Shown here piece by piece: positions 19,647 to 32,287 of a stretch of DNA of 64,000 nucleotides. The DNA lies in the NCBI GenBank assembly GCA_965644295.1, contig CBFFRP010000152.1:1-64000 (forward strand). The letters run 5' to 3'. The number at the start of each line of letters is the position of its first letter. Position 1 is the stretch's first letter. Position numbers and translations under genes: made by a program. The notes below the pieces were generated by a model that was not told where the DNA came from, ran no database searches, and saw nothing but the letters and a program-made list of their open reading frames with translations. Origin of the DNA: Paraphysomonas bandaiensis (Eukaryota; Chrysophyceae).

Positions 19647-20855
19647 ATGATATCAAAACAAATCAAATTATTTGTTTTCATTACACAGATATGTCTGGTA
19701 TTATCAGGACGATTATCAGAACCTGAACGTGTTGAATACTGGAGAAATCATCATACATGGCCACCTAACTGGCAAAATGAAACAACTGGATATAAATTAC
19801 TGATGGAACAAAGAGAACATGAAATTATGGCAATACCTGGAGCAGATGAAAGATGGGAGAATTGGTTGGTGTGTATGAGATGAGATGAAATATGTATTAA
19901 TGTATATATGTATGTATAGGATGCAGTATGTTCAAAGCAGATTAGTACCAAGATTTACAGAGACTGGATTTAAAGTCATACAAACACCTGCTGCACAGGC
20001 TGAAAAACTTAAAGCTGTTGTGGATGAAGCTATTCAGAACTGGGATTCTCTTCCGTATGAACAAGATGTGGATGTGATATATAACAGACCGGGATTGCTA
20101 CCAAAGTTTGTACGCATGAAAGGTGTTGACAGAGAAGTCCACCGGGAACTTCTTCAACAGCATGAGGAATGGGCGGGGGGCATTAAGCTGAAGCCCACCA
20201 GTGCCTATGGTGTTCGTCTCTATCAGAACGGATCATCGTTGGTGATGCATTACGACAAGGTATCGAGTGATATAGTTAATAGGTGACTTGATATTGACCG
20301 CTACTTGTCAGGTACAAACACATGTTATATCTTCCATAGTGCATATAGCACACGAATATGATGACGACAACGAACCATGGCCCCTGGAGATCGAGGATCA
20401 TGATGGAAACTTGCATGCCGTCTCCCTAGAACCTGGGCAGGTGAGTCCGTGTGCTGGAATCTTTCCTTACGTCTGAACTTATGGTGATGTCTTGCAGCAA
20501 TTGTTCTATGAGAGTGCAAAGTGCCTTCATGGACGCATGACAGAGTTCAAAGGAAAATATTATGGGTCTCTTTTTCTCCATTATCAGGTAATCACTGCTC
20601 ATGCTGCACTATTTTTCTCTATTCTCGTGTTATTTTTGTATAAAGCCGGTTGACACTTCCCTCTGGTCTTACACTGTTGAGGATGTTATCAACGCTGTGC
20701 CACCGTTTTGGAAGGATGGTACAATAGAGTCCAGGGGATCTCGTTGGGCGGGTCAAGCAATTACTGTTGACAGCAGAGTAGCTGCCGGAGCCCCTCCACG
20801 GCTTGTGGGAGATGCGAATCCGAGACGAGAGAGAGCAAGTAAACGGGAGTTGTAG
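19647..20855 (+). CDS. ER-targeted prolyl-4-hydroxylase-like 2OG-Fe(II) oxygenase
   Basis: Five exons (19647-19864, 19920-20259, 20312-20440, 20498-20587, 20646-20855) give 328 residues. A signal peptide covers about residues 1-21 (KLFVFITQICLVLSG). The double-stranded beta-helix core supplies the iron ligands: His and Asp in LVMHYDKVQTHV and the distal His in SAKCLHGRMTEF. The following KGKYYGSLFLHYQP strand carries the basic residue that would bind 2-oxoglutarate. Between them lie SSIVHIAHEYDDDNEPWPLE and EPGQQLFYES. The family hydroxylates prolyl (or related) residues of secretory proteins with 2OG, O2 and Fe(II). The C terminus (RRERASKREL) ends in KREL, a plausible KDEL-type retention signal. 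Intron phases and short lengths (52-57 nt) fit all other genes in the window. Confidence 0.87.
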
Positions 20856-21519
20856 TCAAGGTACAATATAAAAATGAACATGGGGTCTACGTTTATTTTA
20901 TTGTTGGTAACAGTAATGAAACAGCAATAAGAGTGTGCACGCAGTTCTTGCTTATATACATCCATTGTTTAGGCGTGAGTATTGTCAAATTTGAGATCTA
21001 GACATCTGATAAAGCAAGCACATTCCTATCATGCACGAATAAATGTACATGGATATAAGCAAGTTATATTTCTTGCATTGGTGTACATCGTACGCGTAGA
21101 GTTTAGTAGAAGGAAATATATTTGTCCCTAATAAATTTATCCGACGTTTCTACTAAACTAAAACGTGTCATTTGCTCCTATTAAATATGCTTAAAAACAC
21201 CGTTGACGTAATTGTACGGCATACAACTCGAAACATGGATTTTGTGAAGCCGTTTAGCAGTCTCGTGAAACAATTGTAATTTAGCCATTTTTACATAAAA
21301 CCCAATATATAGACTTCAATTGCGCAATCACATGTGATACGCGAAACGCGAAACTAGGAACATTTAAGTGCTATCAATCTATCAATACAAATAAATCATT
21401 AGTTATAAGTCGAAAAGTATTAAACTAGTACTAGTACGCTACATCGTGAAGGTATATACTACCAACAAACCATCGTATGTGTACTTACTGTACCAACACT
21501 ACGATTTTGGAGGCCTACA
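20856..21519. other. Convergent intergenic spacer, nothing recognised
   Basis: About 660 AT-rich bases between the oxygenase and the RMND1-like gene. No exon, RNA gene or repeat was recognised. Confidence 0.4.
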
Positions 21520-22487
21520 CTAACGCTTATGAAGGGGGGGGAAGCCCTCAATATTATACTTAGTTGCCAGAACCGTTTGTTTGAACACTATATCGGCGTA
21601 TACTTCATGCAGCTGCTTTTTCATATCTATAACAAATAATGTAAATACTAATACAACAATATTACTTAATATATACGCACTCTTGAAGGCTTCCTCTGCC
21701 TCAGGGTTATCAAACTTTACATTACCCATAGCATCGACTGAACTTATGCAATTCGTAATGTACGACAAATGGGCCTGCACCATCTCATCCTCCTGCACAG
21801 TGTAGCAACGTTATCATACTCTACGAACATACTAACCATGCAGCTTACCATGTATTGAGTGTTTTCGGCGACTCTGCAGCGAAAAAATAACAGAGAAACA
21901 CCCATAAGATCACAACAAATAGTACAAAGTCGTTCATATATACCTGTCCAATGAATTCTGGTAGTAGTCCAAAGCCGTCATGCGGGCCAACGCAAGGCCG
22001 AGTGCAGGAAGCACTGCAGTATCCGCTTTCAGCGCTGCCATGACATCCGGTGCATCGTTGGATATATAGCTGCTGATCAAACAGCTCTTATCGTATCCTT
22101 CCACCAGAAAAGGGGCTTCGGCATGGTCCGGTTCAATACCAAGTAATGTGTCAACATGATTCATCTGCTCAGATGACGGCATGTTATAAAAAACAACACT
22201 GCCATAAGTAAACACATCGAAAAATTCTTTATTCTCTTTGTTTACAATTACAGATATGAAATTCGACCCTTCATTTCGTTCCATTCCCTTAAATGCACGC
22301 CTCATTTTCCGAAGATTCATCGATCTTCCTAAATGGAATGCTCGTATTGCATCAGGTGCATCAGTAGAGAACAATCTGTAATTTATGAGAGCCGTTCTAT
22401 TAAATAAACCTCTAGTGACTGCTATATATATAAGAGTAACACATACAAGGGCGTTACATGCATACCTGCACTCCGAGATAGAAACAT
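21520..22487 (-). CDS. Mitochondrial RMND1/DUF155-family protein
   Basis: Five exons (22487-22466, 22421-21944, 21873-21849, 21792-21681, 21626-21520) give 247 residues. The 22-nt first exon joined to the second creates MFLSRSAAVTRGLFNRTALI, an Arg-rich, Asp/Glu-free mitochondrial presequence, which is why I start here rather than at a longer open frame. The DUF155 signature follows: FFDVFTYGSVVFYNMPS, then LALARMTALDYYQNSLDRVA, then a helical C-terminal half (EEAFKNMKKQLHEVYAD, FKQTVLATKYN). RMND1 and yeast Rmd9-type relatives act at the inner membrane to support mitochondrial translation; here the usual C-terminal hydrophobic anchor is weak or absent. The 25-nt third exon is unusually small but keeps frame. 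Divergent from the myosin gene. Confidence 0.65.
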
Positions 22488-23266
22488 GATGATACAGGAA
22501 TACTATAAAATCAAATACAACTAACAAGAAATGTACTAACAGATGTCTAGTATGCAACTAATGACTGTGTAATATATATGTATATGTTCCATAGTATTGT
22601 GCTGCATTAACAACACTTTCAACCGTTCATCACCATTCTCATAAACTCCTAATTTTCATCTCTAAATTATAATTTTTCATTTATATATTCCATAAAATTG
22701 CAGTTTATAGAAATACCTCCCAATTTAATAAAAATAATCCATATTTTTTGTATATTCTTTCTATATTCTCTAATTTTTACAAAGTAGGATGTTTTCACAT
22801 GATTTTGATGTAAAAATAGATACCATACTCTGGTGCTGCATATCATACATACATACGCTCTACCTGTAGGTCTAGTTGCGTACGTAGACGATGACATGTA
22901 TCGGCATCCTTTGTGTATTTTTGTTCAAATATGCCTCAAATATTGAGACAATAATTCTCTGTATTCTAGCCGTAGTTGTATCTCAGTAATATAGAGCATA
23001 TTTGCTTCAATTCATTACCGAAAAAAGAGATGCTGACAGCCCATACCTGTACAGCATCTTCTATACATTAATAATATCATATGCATCCGTACGATCTCTA
23101 CAGCATATTTCATACATTACATCGACATTCTATTTCTATACTCCCATAATTCCATAGTAGCATCTATTTAACCATATATACTTAATAAAACACCCTTCAT
23201 TCCCTTATTTTCACACATACACACATTTCTTATTCCATTTCCATTCATAGAAACACTTTTAATTAA
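22488..23266. other. Divergent intergenic region with MITE copy 7
   Basis: Shared upstream region of the RMND1-like (-) and myosin (+) genes. It holds MITE copy 7; no exon was recognised. Confidence 0.45.
22898..23046 (+). mobile_element. MITE family copy 7
   Basis: Starts GTATCGGCATCC and ends GACAGCCCATAC. This is the last member of the family seen in the window. Confidence 0.8.
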
Positions 23267-26200
23267 ATGAGTGATCATAAATCAAGTCGTAGAAGATCAT
23301 CAGTGGCATTTATACAACAAACTAAACAAAGTGGTGTCTATAATGATACATGGGATGATGCAACAGTATGGATTACTTCATCATCATCATCTTCAATACA
23401 AGATGTATGGAAAAAGGCTGTGGTAGTTTCTAAAGTCCCACCTGATGAGGGTGAAGAGTGGGAGTTTAAAGTACGTGAGATTGATAGTGGAAATACAGTA
23501 TCTATACGTACACCTTCATTAGGAAAACAAGGACTTGAATATGTTTTAGTGAAACGCAGGGATGAAGGGTTGAAGGGTTCTGAAGTGCATGATATGACAT
23601 CGTTGCTTTATTTGAATGCACCAGAATTGTTGGAGTGTGTTAAGCAACGTTATATGGAGAAATCCATATACACATCTATAGGCCCAATTTTATTGGCTGT
23701 GAATCCTTTTGAGAGGTTGCCACTTTACTCTTCCGAAATTCTGAACAAATACAATGTAGATGACAATAGCCTCGGTCAGAAAGCGCAACCCCATGTTTTT
23801 GAAGTGGCAAACAGAGCGTACAGTAAAATGTTTGTTGATAAATTTCGCCCAGATGAGCGTGAGAACCAGTCTATCTTAGTCAATGGGGAGTCCGGAGCAG
23901 GGAAAACGGAATCGACGAAACACGTCCTTCATTTTTTAGCAGTTGTGTCTTCAAAAGTTGCATCACAGTGCATTCTTGGTGACGAGAGCAACCAGGATAT
24001 CGAGAACCAAATCCTGGCATCCAACCCTATCCTGGAGTCTTTCGGGAACGCCAAGACGTTGCGAAATAATAATTCTTCTAGATTCGGAAAATTCATTGAG
24101 TTACTGTACACCTCTGATGGGTACATCGAAGGTGCTGTTATGCGTACATATCTCCTGGAGACTATGCGCGTTGTCGGGCAGGGTACAGGGGAAAGGAACT
24201 ACCACATCTTCTACGAAGTGTTTGCGGGCCTCGCCCCGGCTGTTAAAAAGAGGTATGGGCTGACTGATCTAGCACATTTCCGCTATACCAATCAGAGCGG
24301 GGAGTTGTGCCGTCATGATGGGGAGTCAGATCTTGAGAACTTTGGTGACCTAAAGGATGCCTTGACCACGCTGGAGGTAGATGAGGACTTTCAGGACGAT
24401 GTGGATAAAGTGATAGCAGGCATCCTCCATCTCGGAAACCTCAGCTTCGAGGACTCGAGCAAAGCTGGGGAGGATGCAGCTGATTTTTCGCCCAGCAGTC
24501 AATCGAGGGAGACTGTGGATTTCGTATGTCAATTGCTGGGACTCCATGAATCAATGCTACTATCCGCTGTTGCGCGCAGGAGTGTGACTGTCGTCGGTAA
24601 TACCATAGAGAAAACTCTAAACTCAGAGTCTGCTGTGCATGCACGTGATTCGTTCGCGAAATTTTTATACAGTGCATTGTTCGCCTGGGTAGTCGCAAAG
24701 ATGAATGTATGTCTTGTGGGAGATGTCAATATAGAAGAGACGGCCTCATTCATCGGTGTGTTGGATATATTTGGATTTGAACATTTTGACCAAAACAGCT
24801 TTGAGCAGCTCTGTATTAATTATACAAACGAGAAGCTGCAAGACCACTTCAACTACTCTGTTTTCCGGAGTGAGCAGGAGGTGTATCAGCAGGAGGGCCT
24901 TAAGTGGACATTTGTGGAGTATCCAGATAACAGTGCACGATTGGATTTGATCGAACATAGCTCAGTTGGTATCCTCGCCATCTGTAATGAGCAACTCAAG
25001 ATGCCTAAATGCACAGACGAAAAGCTTGCGCAATCACTATACCAAAAGTGCGGAACTCACACGTACTTTCGCGCAACCCGTGCGGAGAAGGGAAAACTCG
25101 AGTTCACAATTCTCCACTACGCCTGCCCTGTCACGTACCAGACAGAGGGATTCTTGGATAAGAACCGCACAGAGAACCCCAAGGAACTGTATGATACACT
25201 GCGTAAATCTCGTAACGCATTGATGCGAGAGATGTACGGGGAGTGTATGGGTGCGGGGCGCACCAGCTTCTTTGGGGACATGCGATCATCTAATTCCTCT
25301 ATGAGTATAACCCAAGTTCGTGGTTTCAGTAGGCAGCCCTCAAACAGGTCTGTCGGTGGAGGCCTCACAAAGCAACCATCAGCAAAGTTCAACATTGCTA
25401 ACCGCTCTAGCCCGAAGCCCAGCGAGACTACCAAGTCCAGGCAACACAGATCGTCTATCGGTAAGAAAGTTACGAGTCTTTCATCACAATTTCAAACTCA
25501 GTTGTCTGAACTCATGGGAAAGATTCGGTCTACTCGCTCTCACTTTATCTGTTGTATAAAGCCAAATAGGCAAATGCAGGCTGGTGTTTTTGACAGTGAA
25601 ATGTGCGCGGATCAAATTCGGTGTGGGGGTTCTTTGGGAGCATTACAAGTGTTCAAAGCGGGATTTGCAAACCGATTGTCATTCGCGGCTTTCACGAATA
25701 GATTTTCAGCATTCGCTTTTGTGTCCGGAACTAATATGCTTACTCGCGACCTACAGTCAGCGATTGAGTTGGCGCGTACTACAGGCAGCCTAGTACACTG
25801 GAGGAGGGCTGCTGGATGTTTACTCGATATTGTACCGCTGTCTCATATGGTACTATCACTGGCCCTTAATGAGCCGCCTGATTGTGAGGTTGATATTGTT
25901 CGGGACATGCAGATGGGAAAGACACAGATATTTTTGAAGGCCGAGGCATTCGAGTTCTTGGAGAGGCTACACTTGCGAACGCGTAATTTGACAGCCCGGC
26001 GACTGCAGCTCCGGTGGAGGGCATGGAGAGTGTCTAAACACAACGAGAATCTCGGTATAAAAACGACGTCTGGGATGCTCGCGGCGCAAGAAGCAATGCG
26101 CTATTTTTCTGATTTCCGTCGTATCCAGGCGATGAAAAAAGTTTCTGCCACAATTGTGCTACAGAGACGCGCACGTATATTTTTAGCTGTGCACTACAGG

Positions 26201-27820
26201 AAGCTTATGCTTTCCCGTATATCTAACTTTCAGAGGCACTGCAGAAGGTATCTTGAATGGCGACGAGAAATGCGTTCCCGGGAGGCTGCTGTTCGTGTAG
26301 TTCAACACTATATTAGAGGTCTTTTGGCGCGCTTTCGGTGGTTACGGTTTCATCATGCAGTCATCCGCCTTCAATGCAATTTCCGTGGGAAAACTACTCG
26401 CAAGCGATTGAGGAATGAGCGTAATGCTCAGGAAAGAGGGATGTGGTGTATTGTTAGACTTCAGTCGCTTGCCCGAGGGCAAGCTGCTCGTGAAAAGTTT
26501 CATGCTATTCGTCGTGCTATGGTTAGTATGGAGTCGCCAGTTACAATTACTGTAGCCCTAACACTGTGCGTGATTGTTTTTGCAGATATCAAAACGGTTT
26601 GAAGATCAGATGAAGGCACAGATGAGAAAGAAAGAAATACTGGTCAGTGTCGTGTATTATTACAAGGAAATGACTGACTTTTATTCAGGCAAAATTGGAA
26701 GCAAAATTGGAAGAAGACCCTCATTTATTGGATACTCTGGAAGGTAGCTCTGGTGCTATTCCTCCAAGTAATGGAGGGCTTAAAGATGAAGAGATACAGC
26801 GTCTTCGAAACGAGTTAACTAATCTTCAACTTAAAGTTAAAAGCTTGGAGGAAGAAAACCATCGTCTTAAGGCCCAGTTAGAGGTTTCCGCAGTTGCGGC
26901 TTCCGGGGATCCGACTGGCCACAGCGTGTCCATGTGGTTGGAGCGTGTTGAAAAGCTCGAGCGTGAGAATCTTGCTCTTAAGAAAGGAAATCCTGGTATG
27001 GCTCGCTCCCGTAGTTCCTTTGCAACTGCTCGTGGTTCGTTTGTGGGATCTGCTGACGACCCGTCTTCTAAAAAGGGAGGAGATGCTAAGGAAGTTTTGA
27101 GGAGGCGTTTGTCTGCCACGTCATCTGCGAATGCGGTTTTCTCCAACGACGATCGACTCGACGCAGTCACTTTGTCCGCTAACTTACTGTCGAGTGACAA
27201 AACTGATAAAGACATGGAATCGCAACATCCTGATTGGATCAAGAAATTTTCTGATCAGCACAAGCGAGTATATTGGCGACATAAGGTTTGGCGATACATT
27301 TTCCCAAGTTAGTACAATAACTTGTTTTTAGGTTACGGGTAAAACCACTTGGACAGCCCCAGTATTAAGTACAAGCAAAGAAGTTGGTATTGCTGAGAAA
27401 CGCCAGCAGGATGTCGCGAGCAATGCTGCACCTTCAGCTCGACGGGAAGACACTGAGGATGAAGGTTTATCAGTACCTGAGCTGCAGATTGCCATTGAAA
27501 AACTTATGTCGGGATGGGTTGGATTGAAACTCAGCAGTACAAACTACCCGAAGGAGCGTACTATATCTGTTGATCCGACCACCCAGATTCTGGCATGGAA
27601 GAAGACTGGTGGTAAGATGGAAGGTTGCTTAAATTTGGATACTGTCAAACGAATCACCAGAGGAAAGAAGAGTCGGACTCTTGAAAAGTCAAAAGGCCTT
27701 GATGCGAGTTTGTGTCTCTCTGTGCATTACTTGAAAACATCGTTGGATTTACAACTCGCCAGTGAAGCAGAGAGGGATATGATGTACTTTGGCCTGAAAG
27801 AACTACTTAAGGTCGAATAA
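23267..27820 (+). CDS. Unconventional myosin heavy chain with IQ, coiled-coil, WW and PH-like tail
   Basis: Four exons (23267-26521, 26586-26642, 26689-27285, 27332-27820) give about 1,465 residues. The motor domain has the P-loop GESGAGKT at 207-214, switch I NNNSSRFGK near 267, switch II DIFGFE near 500 and the CIKPNR converter-region motif; it is therefore an active ATPase by motif content. A Ser/Arg-rich insert lies in the 50/20-kDa loop (SSNSSMSITQVRGFSRQPSN). Several IQ-like motifs follow (about 900-1080), for light-chain or calmodulin binding. Next is a short coiled coil (RNELTNLQLKVKSLEEENHR), then a WW domain spanning the last intron (DWIKKF, RVYWRHKVTGKTTWTAP), then a PH-like domain (ISVDPTTQILAWKK, LASEAERDMMYFGLKELL). 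It should move on actin and dock to proline-rich and lipid ligands. I cannot assign a numbered class. Confidence 0.93.
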
Positions 27821-29737
27821 TTTTAAGAAGTGTAGACGGTTGTTTAATAACAGATCTCATTACCATGTACTGGAGCTAGTAGATTGTGAGGTCATCCGAC
27901 GTTATTTTGCAATTGATTGTGAGTCATAATATTAAATCATGTGTCTTATTACAGACTTGCTGTGTACTACAAAACTGCTTTTCCTCGTATTTAGTTTTAT
28001 ATAATTATTGAACCTCAAAAAGCATTCATTTTAGAGTCTTATGGAAAGAAAAAGCACTCCAGTTCATATTAGCTTCGTAGTATGGATGAAGTACTGAACT
28101 ACTCTAAGTAACCCTCCAGAGAAGTTGGCTTGGCAATCCTAGTAAGTATACAAATTCAGGTGTTAATAGTTAGTAATTAGTAATGCATTTATTGTTGAGA
28201 TCTGAAGATTCCATATACTTGCAATTGAGTGCAGTATTATGTTAGATGCAAGGATCGAAAGATATATATGTAATTAGTACGTTATATTGTGTAGTATGAA
28301 ACTGAAGTAGAAGTGGGTGACTGTACAGGATACAATCACTGAGTGTGTGGTTTGTACACTATAGTAGTAAATGAATGGTATTGAACACAACTTAGGTTCC
28401 TTATCATGTAATGTTTATAATTTCATCTTATCACTTGAGAATAGTAAACCTTAGCAAATAACCTTGACATTATGTCAACTTCTGATATTTATACAAGTAA
28501 ATTCCTTCATAGCAGGGTTCGGTAACACTATATATTGCAATACTATTGTATCATTATTGATCAGTAACTAAGTAAGTAAGTAAACACCTCAACAAAGTCG
28601 GACTTGCACTTTTTCGTGGTGTTCTGGGGGATAAGTACCGGAGATATATCTCAGGGAAACTAACGTGAGCCGCGTATATGAAGTCAACAGATGTTGTTCT
28701 TTTCACTCAGAGAGCGAAAGTAGTTTCACCTTGATGCTTGTAGTGACACACCAGCAGCTTTTGTAGCACTTAACCGTAGGATAAGAGTTAAGCACTGGTT
28801 AATTTAATTTTTTTGCTAAAGTAGTTATTATGACTCTTACACGCCTATTGCTAATTTATCAGACGTTCACTAATTGTAAGTAAAAGCATCCGTATATTCC
28901 ATTTTTAGTATATAACTAGTGATATTTTATACTATTAAGGTATATATGGTATTATTATTATTGTTGGCTATACACATGTTGGCTGTACGCTAACTACTGC
29001 TTCGCTAATCCCATCCCGTGACCCATCATTGGTGACGCCAGCACCACAATATTCTTTCAAAATTAATTGACAATATTCATACATCCGGAATCCGGTCACA
29101 ACTGTCGATTTGATTCATAAACAACATCATAATATTATTATTAATAGGATGCATACGTTAGCAAAACATTGACAAAATAATAAGTTTATCTTTGCTGAAC
29201 AGGCCTTCATATGTATCGCAAGTACATATTACATGACTCGTGAACCGGTGTATAGATATTTCAACTTTCATTTCTGAAGTTTTTGAACTGACTGAAGAAG
29301 TTTTCCCGCATATAATAGGCAACATCAGCGTCATCATTCTTTGTGTTGTTACAGTGTTGCAATCGCTGTATGAACTTATATTTTGCGCCCTACAGTTTTA
29401 AGAAGCTTTCGGTATCTGACTACTAAAATTTTGACTGCTATATATATTGTGAGCGGCTTTAACAAAACAATATTGATGGAATTGTATCATATTATATTAC
29501 AGTTCAATATAATATATACTCTGTTAACGAACCCTGCTTCCAAGTACAGCAGACAACAGAATAGATTTCGAGATCGTGTCATGAAGATCATAATATGTAC
29601 ACAATGCTTGAATTATAAATTAATCTCACTTATCACTCATTGTCATTAATTCGCCAAATTTAGGTTACCTCAACTACCGATAATTTTCATACGATCATCT
29701 CATATAGATACAATCTTATATTTTATTATACCAGAAC
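27821..29737. other. 1.9-kb intergenic region with one LTR-like repeat
   Basis: Lies between the convergent myosin and piggyBac-derived genes. Apart from the repeat at 28587-28830 I see only AT-rich sequence. The small open frame at 29383-29649 shows no domain or coding character. Confidence 0.45.
28587..28830 (+). repeat. LTR-like dispersed repeat, copy 1
   Basis: Starts CCTCAACAAAGTCGGACTTG and contains TTTTCGTGGTGTTCTGGGGG. About 80 bases are nearly identical to the reverse complement of 34560-34648, and the far ends are similar (CAGCTT, TAGGATAA). More GC-rich than its surroundings. It could be a solo LTR or a SINE-like element; no coding content. Confidence 0.55.
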
Positions 29738-31188
29738 TCAAATGATGCGATCAATCAAATCAACTGGTGCATTGGAAAGTGTGCCCGCATACGCATACAC
29801 TTGGTTGGCTAGTGACTCGCATAGACTGTAATAATCATCTTGAGTTCTAGCAATGCCATTTATTTCGCAGTAAGCATTGAAAGTATTTTGCAAGACACAA
29901 CCAAACGCAAACGAATTAAACTTCCTCATTTCACTCAAGTAACTTCTGCCACCATGCCTATGCGGCCATACTCTACTCTTCACCTGATTGTTGAATACAG
30001 CACATGCGTTAAACATCCTATCATAGTCACTCCACACAGGTTCAGACTGCCTTTCAGACTTTGTTTCTATTCTGATGTAAGCATTACTCAGAGCAGTATA
30101 CTCACTGCCATCATTGGTGTACGAATGAACAACCAGCTCCTTCCGTACTTCGTTCCACAGCCCCTTCCACGCCCCCACTGCATATACCCCTTCACTTAGT
30201 ACGCGAGTAATAGTTGGAAACCGCTGAGGGTTCACAACAGCGATGAACTTTACATTCTTTTCAGCAAGGGCTTCTATTGCAGCATCATGCATGTTGTATA
30301 AGTCTAATTCTAGCAAAGTGTCTGCCATTTTAGTTGAATTGAAAGAGTGGATAATTTTACTCCAATGTTTTACCACAGTACTGACTGGGATAGACTCCTC
30401 AAGAACACTGATAGCATCATGAAGCCAAATGTCCAACATATATGATTCGTTGTTAGACAGCTTCACACACAACTCGTAGATCCACAAGCCAACGCTGTCT
30501 GGTTTCATGTAGGCTACACTCACATTAGGGATTCTACCTACGCTGAATAATTAATGCTATCACCACTATTTCATCTGATATAGATACCTCTAAAACAAAT
30601 TGACTTCTCGTTGCCGACTACAACATTTCCAATACCACGGAGAATAGACCTGAAATTGACGGATAGCTGATTCGAATATCGACAATCGAAAAGGAAATGG
30701 GATGATAGAATTTCCATATATGTAATTCCGAGAGTGGGCACATTTGGATAGGCATTCTTGAAGTGCTGCTGATACCACTGAAGCTGTTCACGCAGTGATC
30801 TATTACGACTAATAACGCCATCAGACTGATGTCTTTCCCCATATATTCTAATCCATATCGACAGTAATATATATATGGATTGTAATGAAGGTAGTACAAG
30901 ACTGTTATTCCCATACAGCATAGTTGTAGGGTCGATATCATTTGCTATAGACACTACCAGTGAATGTGTGATAAAATTTAAAAAGATATCTAAAAGAGTA
31001 GCTGTTTGTATGTTAAATGATGGAGGATTTGATGTGTTAGCTATGGAAGATACATGGAATGATTCATTGTTTAAATTAACGGGCCTCCAGTGCTGGTTCA
31101 CGTCTATTTCCTCATATGTTTGTCTAGAAGTGTTAGTAGCGTGATTCTCATGTATGAGAGAGTGTGTATGGTGTGTATTGGATGTCAT
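29738..31188 (-). CDS. PiggyBac-transposase-derived protein, catalytic triad altered
   Basis: Two exons (31188-30588, 30537-29738) give 466 residues with an intact frame. The piggyBac DDE fold is recognisable: TLLDIFLNFITHSLVVSIAN (N-terminal helices), NEKSICFRGRIPNVSVAYMK where active enzymes have DExxxxFKGR-KxYMPxK, then SVGLWIYELCVKL, LELDLYNMHDAAIEALAEK, FPTITRVLSEG, and MFNACAVFNNQV with RKFNSFAFGCVLQNTFNAY. The first catalytic Asp position reads Asn. The second (LELDLYN) may keep Asp. The third region (ELVVHSYTNDGSEYTALSN) lacks the usual W-x-D-x-K pattern. I infer a domesticated, catalytically inactive gene, as for several animal PGBD genes. No terminal repeats or TTAA-flanked ends were recognised. 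It starts 1.1 kb from the divergent GFA-domain gene. Confidence 0.65.
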
Positions 31189-31292
31189 ATGGTGTGATTA
31201 TTGTGTAGTTAAGGTATGTATGTATGTGTGTGTATGTATGTATGTGATGACTTTACACTGAGAGTTATGTACAGTGTGAGTGTATGTATGTG

Positions 31293-31590
31293 AGTCTATG
31301 TGTACAGTGTGAGAGGGTAGGTCGATAGGTGTATGTATGTGTATATGCTATAGGTGTATGTGTACAGTGTGAAAGGGTAGGTCGATAGGTGTATGTATGT
31401 GTATATGCTATAGGTGTATGTGTACAGTGTGAAAGGGTAGGTCGATAGGTGTATGTATGTGTATGTGCACAGTGTGAGTGTATGTATGTGTACAGTGTGA
31501 AAGGGTAGGTCGATAAGTGTATGTATGTGTATGTGCACAGTGTGAGTGTATGTCTATAGGTGTATGTGCACAGGTGTATGTCTATAGGTG
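31293..31590. repeat. Minisatellite, ~60-bp units
   Basis: Tandem units of about 60 bases sharing GTGTACAGTGTGAAAGGGTA, then GGTCGATAGGTGTATGTATG and GTATATGCTATAGGTGTATG. At least four units, the first three nearly identical. Open frames across it are an artefact of the periodicity. Confidence 0.8.
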
Positions 31591-31973
31591 TATGATGTGT
31601 CTGTATGTATGTATGATGTGAAAAGTATGACTTCACAGCGTATGTGAATATGTGTGTAGTAATGTATATGGATGTATTACGATGTGAATGTGTGTACGTA
31701 CAGTGTATGTATTCCCTCATAGCAGTCGTCAATCTATACACAGTCATGTAAGATGGGCTACACATCTAGACATACACTCACCTACACATACTACACTACC
31801 CATAGATGTCACTAGAAATACCTTACACGAAGTACAGTAAGACAAAACATGAACAACACTCTCTAAAAGAGTGTGGTAGATATATCATGCCAAATGCCAA
31901 GCTATCTATTTGCTTGCACATATAGCTCTGTGAAGCCATAAACCAAACTGGGGGAAACGGCACATTATGAGCT

Positions 31974-32196
31974 GTATGTATGTATGTATGTATGTATGTA
32001 TGTATGTATGTATGTATGTATGTATGTATGTATGTATGTATGTATGTATGTATGTATGTATGTATGTATGTATGTATGTATGTATGTATGTATGTATGTA
32101 TGTATGTATGTATGTATGTATGTATGTATGTATGTATGTATGTATGTATGTATGTATGTATGTATGTATGTATGTATGTGTGTATGTGTGTATGTA
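31974..32196. repeat. (TATG)n microsatellite, ~220 bp
   Basis: Almost perfect TATG repeat of about 54 units, ending roughly 90 bases before the GFA-domain start codon. It is open in every frame and both strands, which produces spurious MYVC/HTYI polypeptides. Confidence 0.97.
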
Positions 32197-32287
32197 ACCA
32201 CTGCTGTCTGTGTGTGTGTTGTGTGTTTGTTATATTCATAATCTAGAATCTAAACCCATCTATCACTCTCCTACACACACTCTACAC

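Larger units (their letters stand above)
31189..32287. other. Divergent intergenic region with minisatellite and TATG array
   Basis: Shared upstream region of the piggyBac-derived (-) and GFA-domain (+) genes. Besides the two repeat arrays listed separately, 31770-31970 is AT-rich with nothing recognised. Confidence 0.5.

Noticed and set aside
29383-29649. 88-codon plus-strand frame
   Set aside because: No motif and AT-driven composition; inside an otherwise empty intergenic region.
31293-31590. Regular ~60-bp repeats resembling a CRISPR array
   Set aside because: Units are contiguous minisatellite repeats with no unique spacers, in a eukaryotic genome without cas genes.
31974-32196. Long open frames reading MYVC or HTYI repeats on both strands
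   Set aside because: They are produced by the TATG tetranucleotide array, which is stop-free in every frame; no codon bias or domain supports coding.
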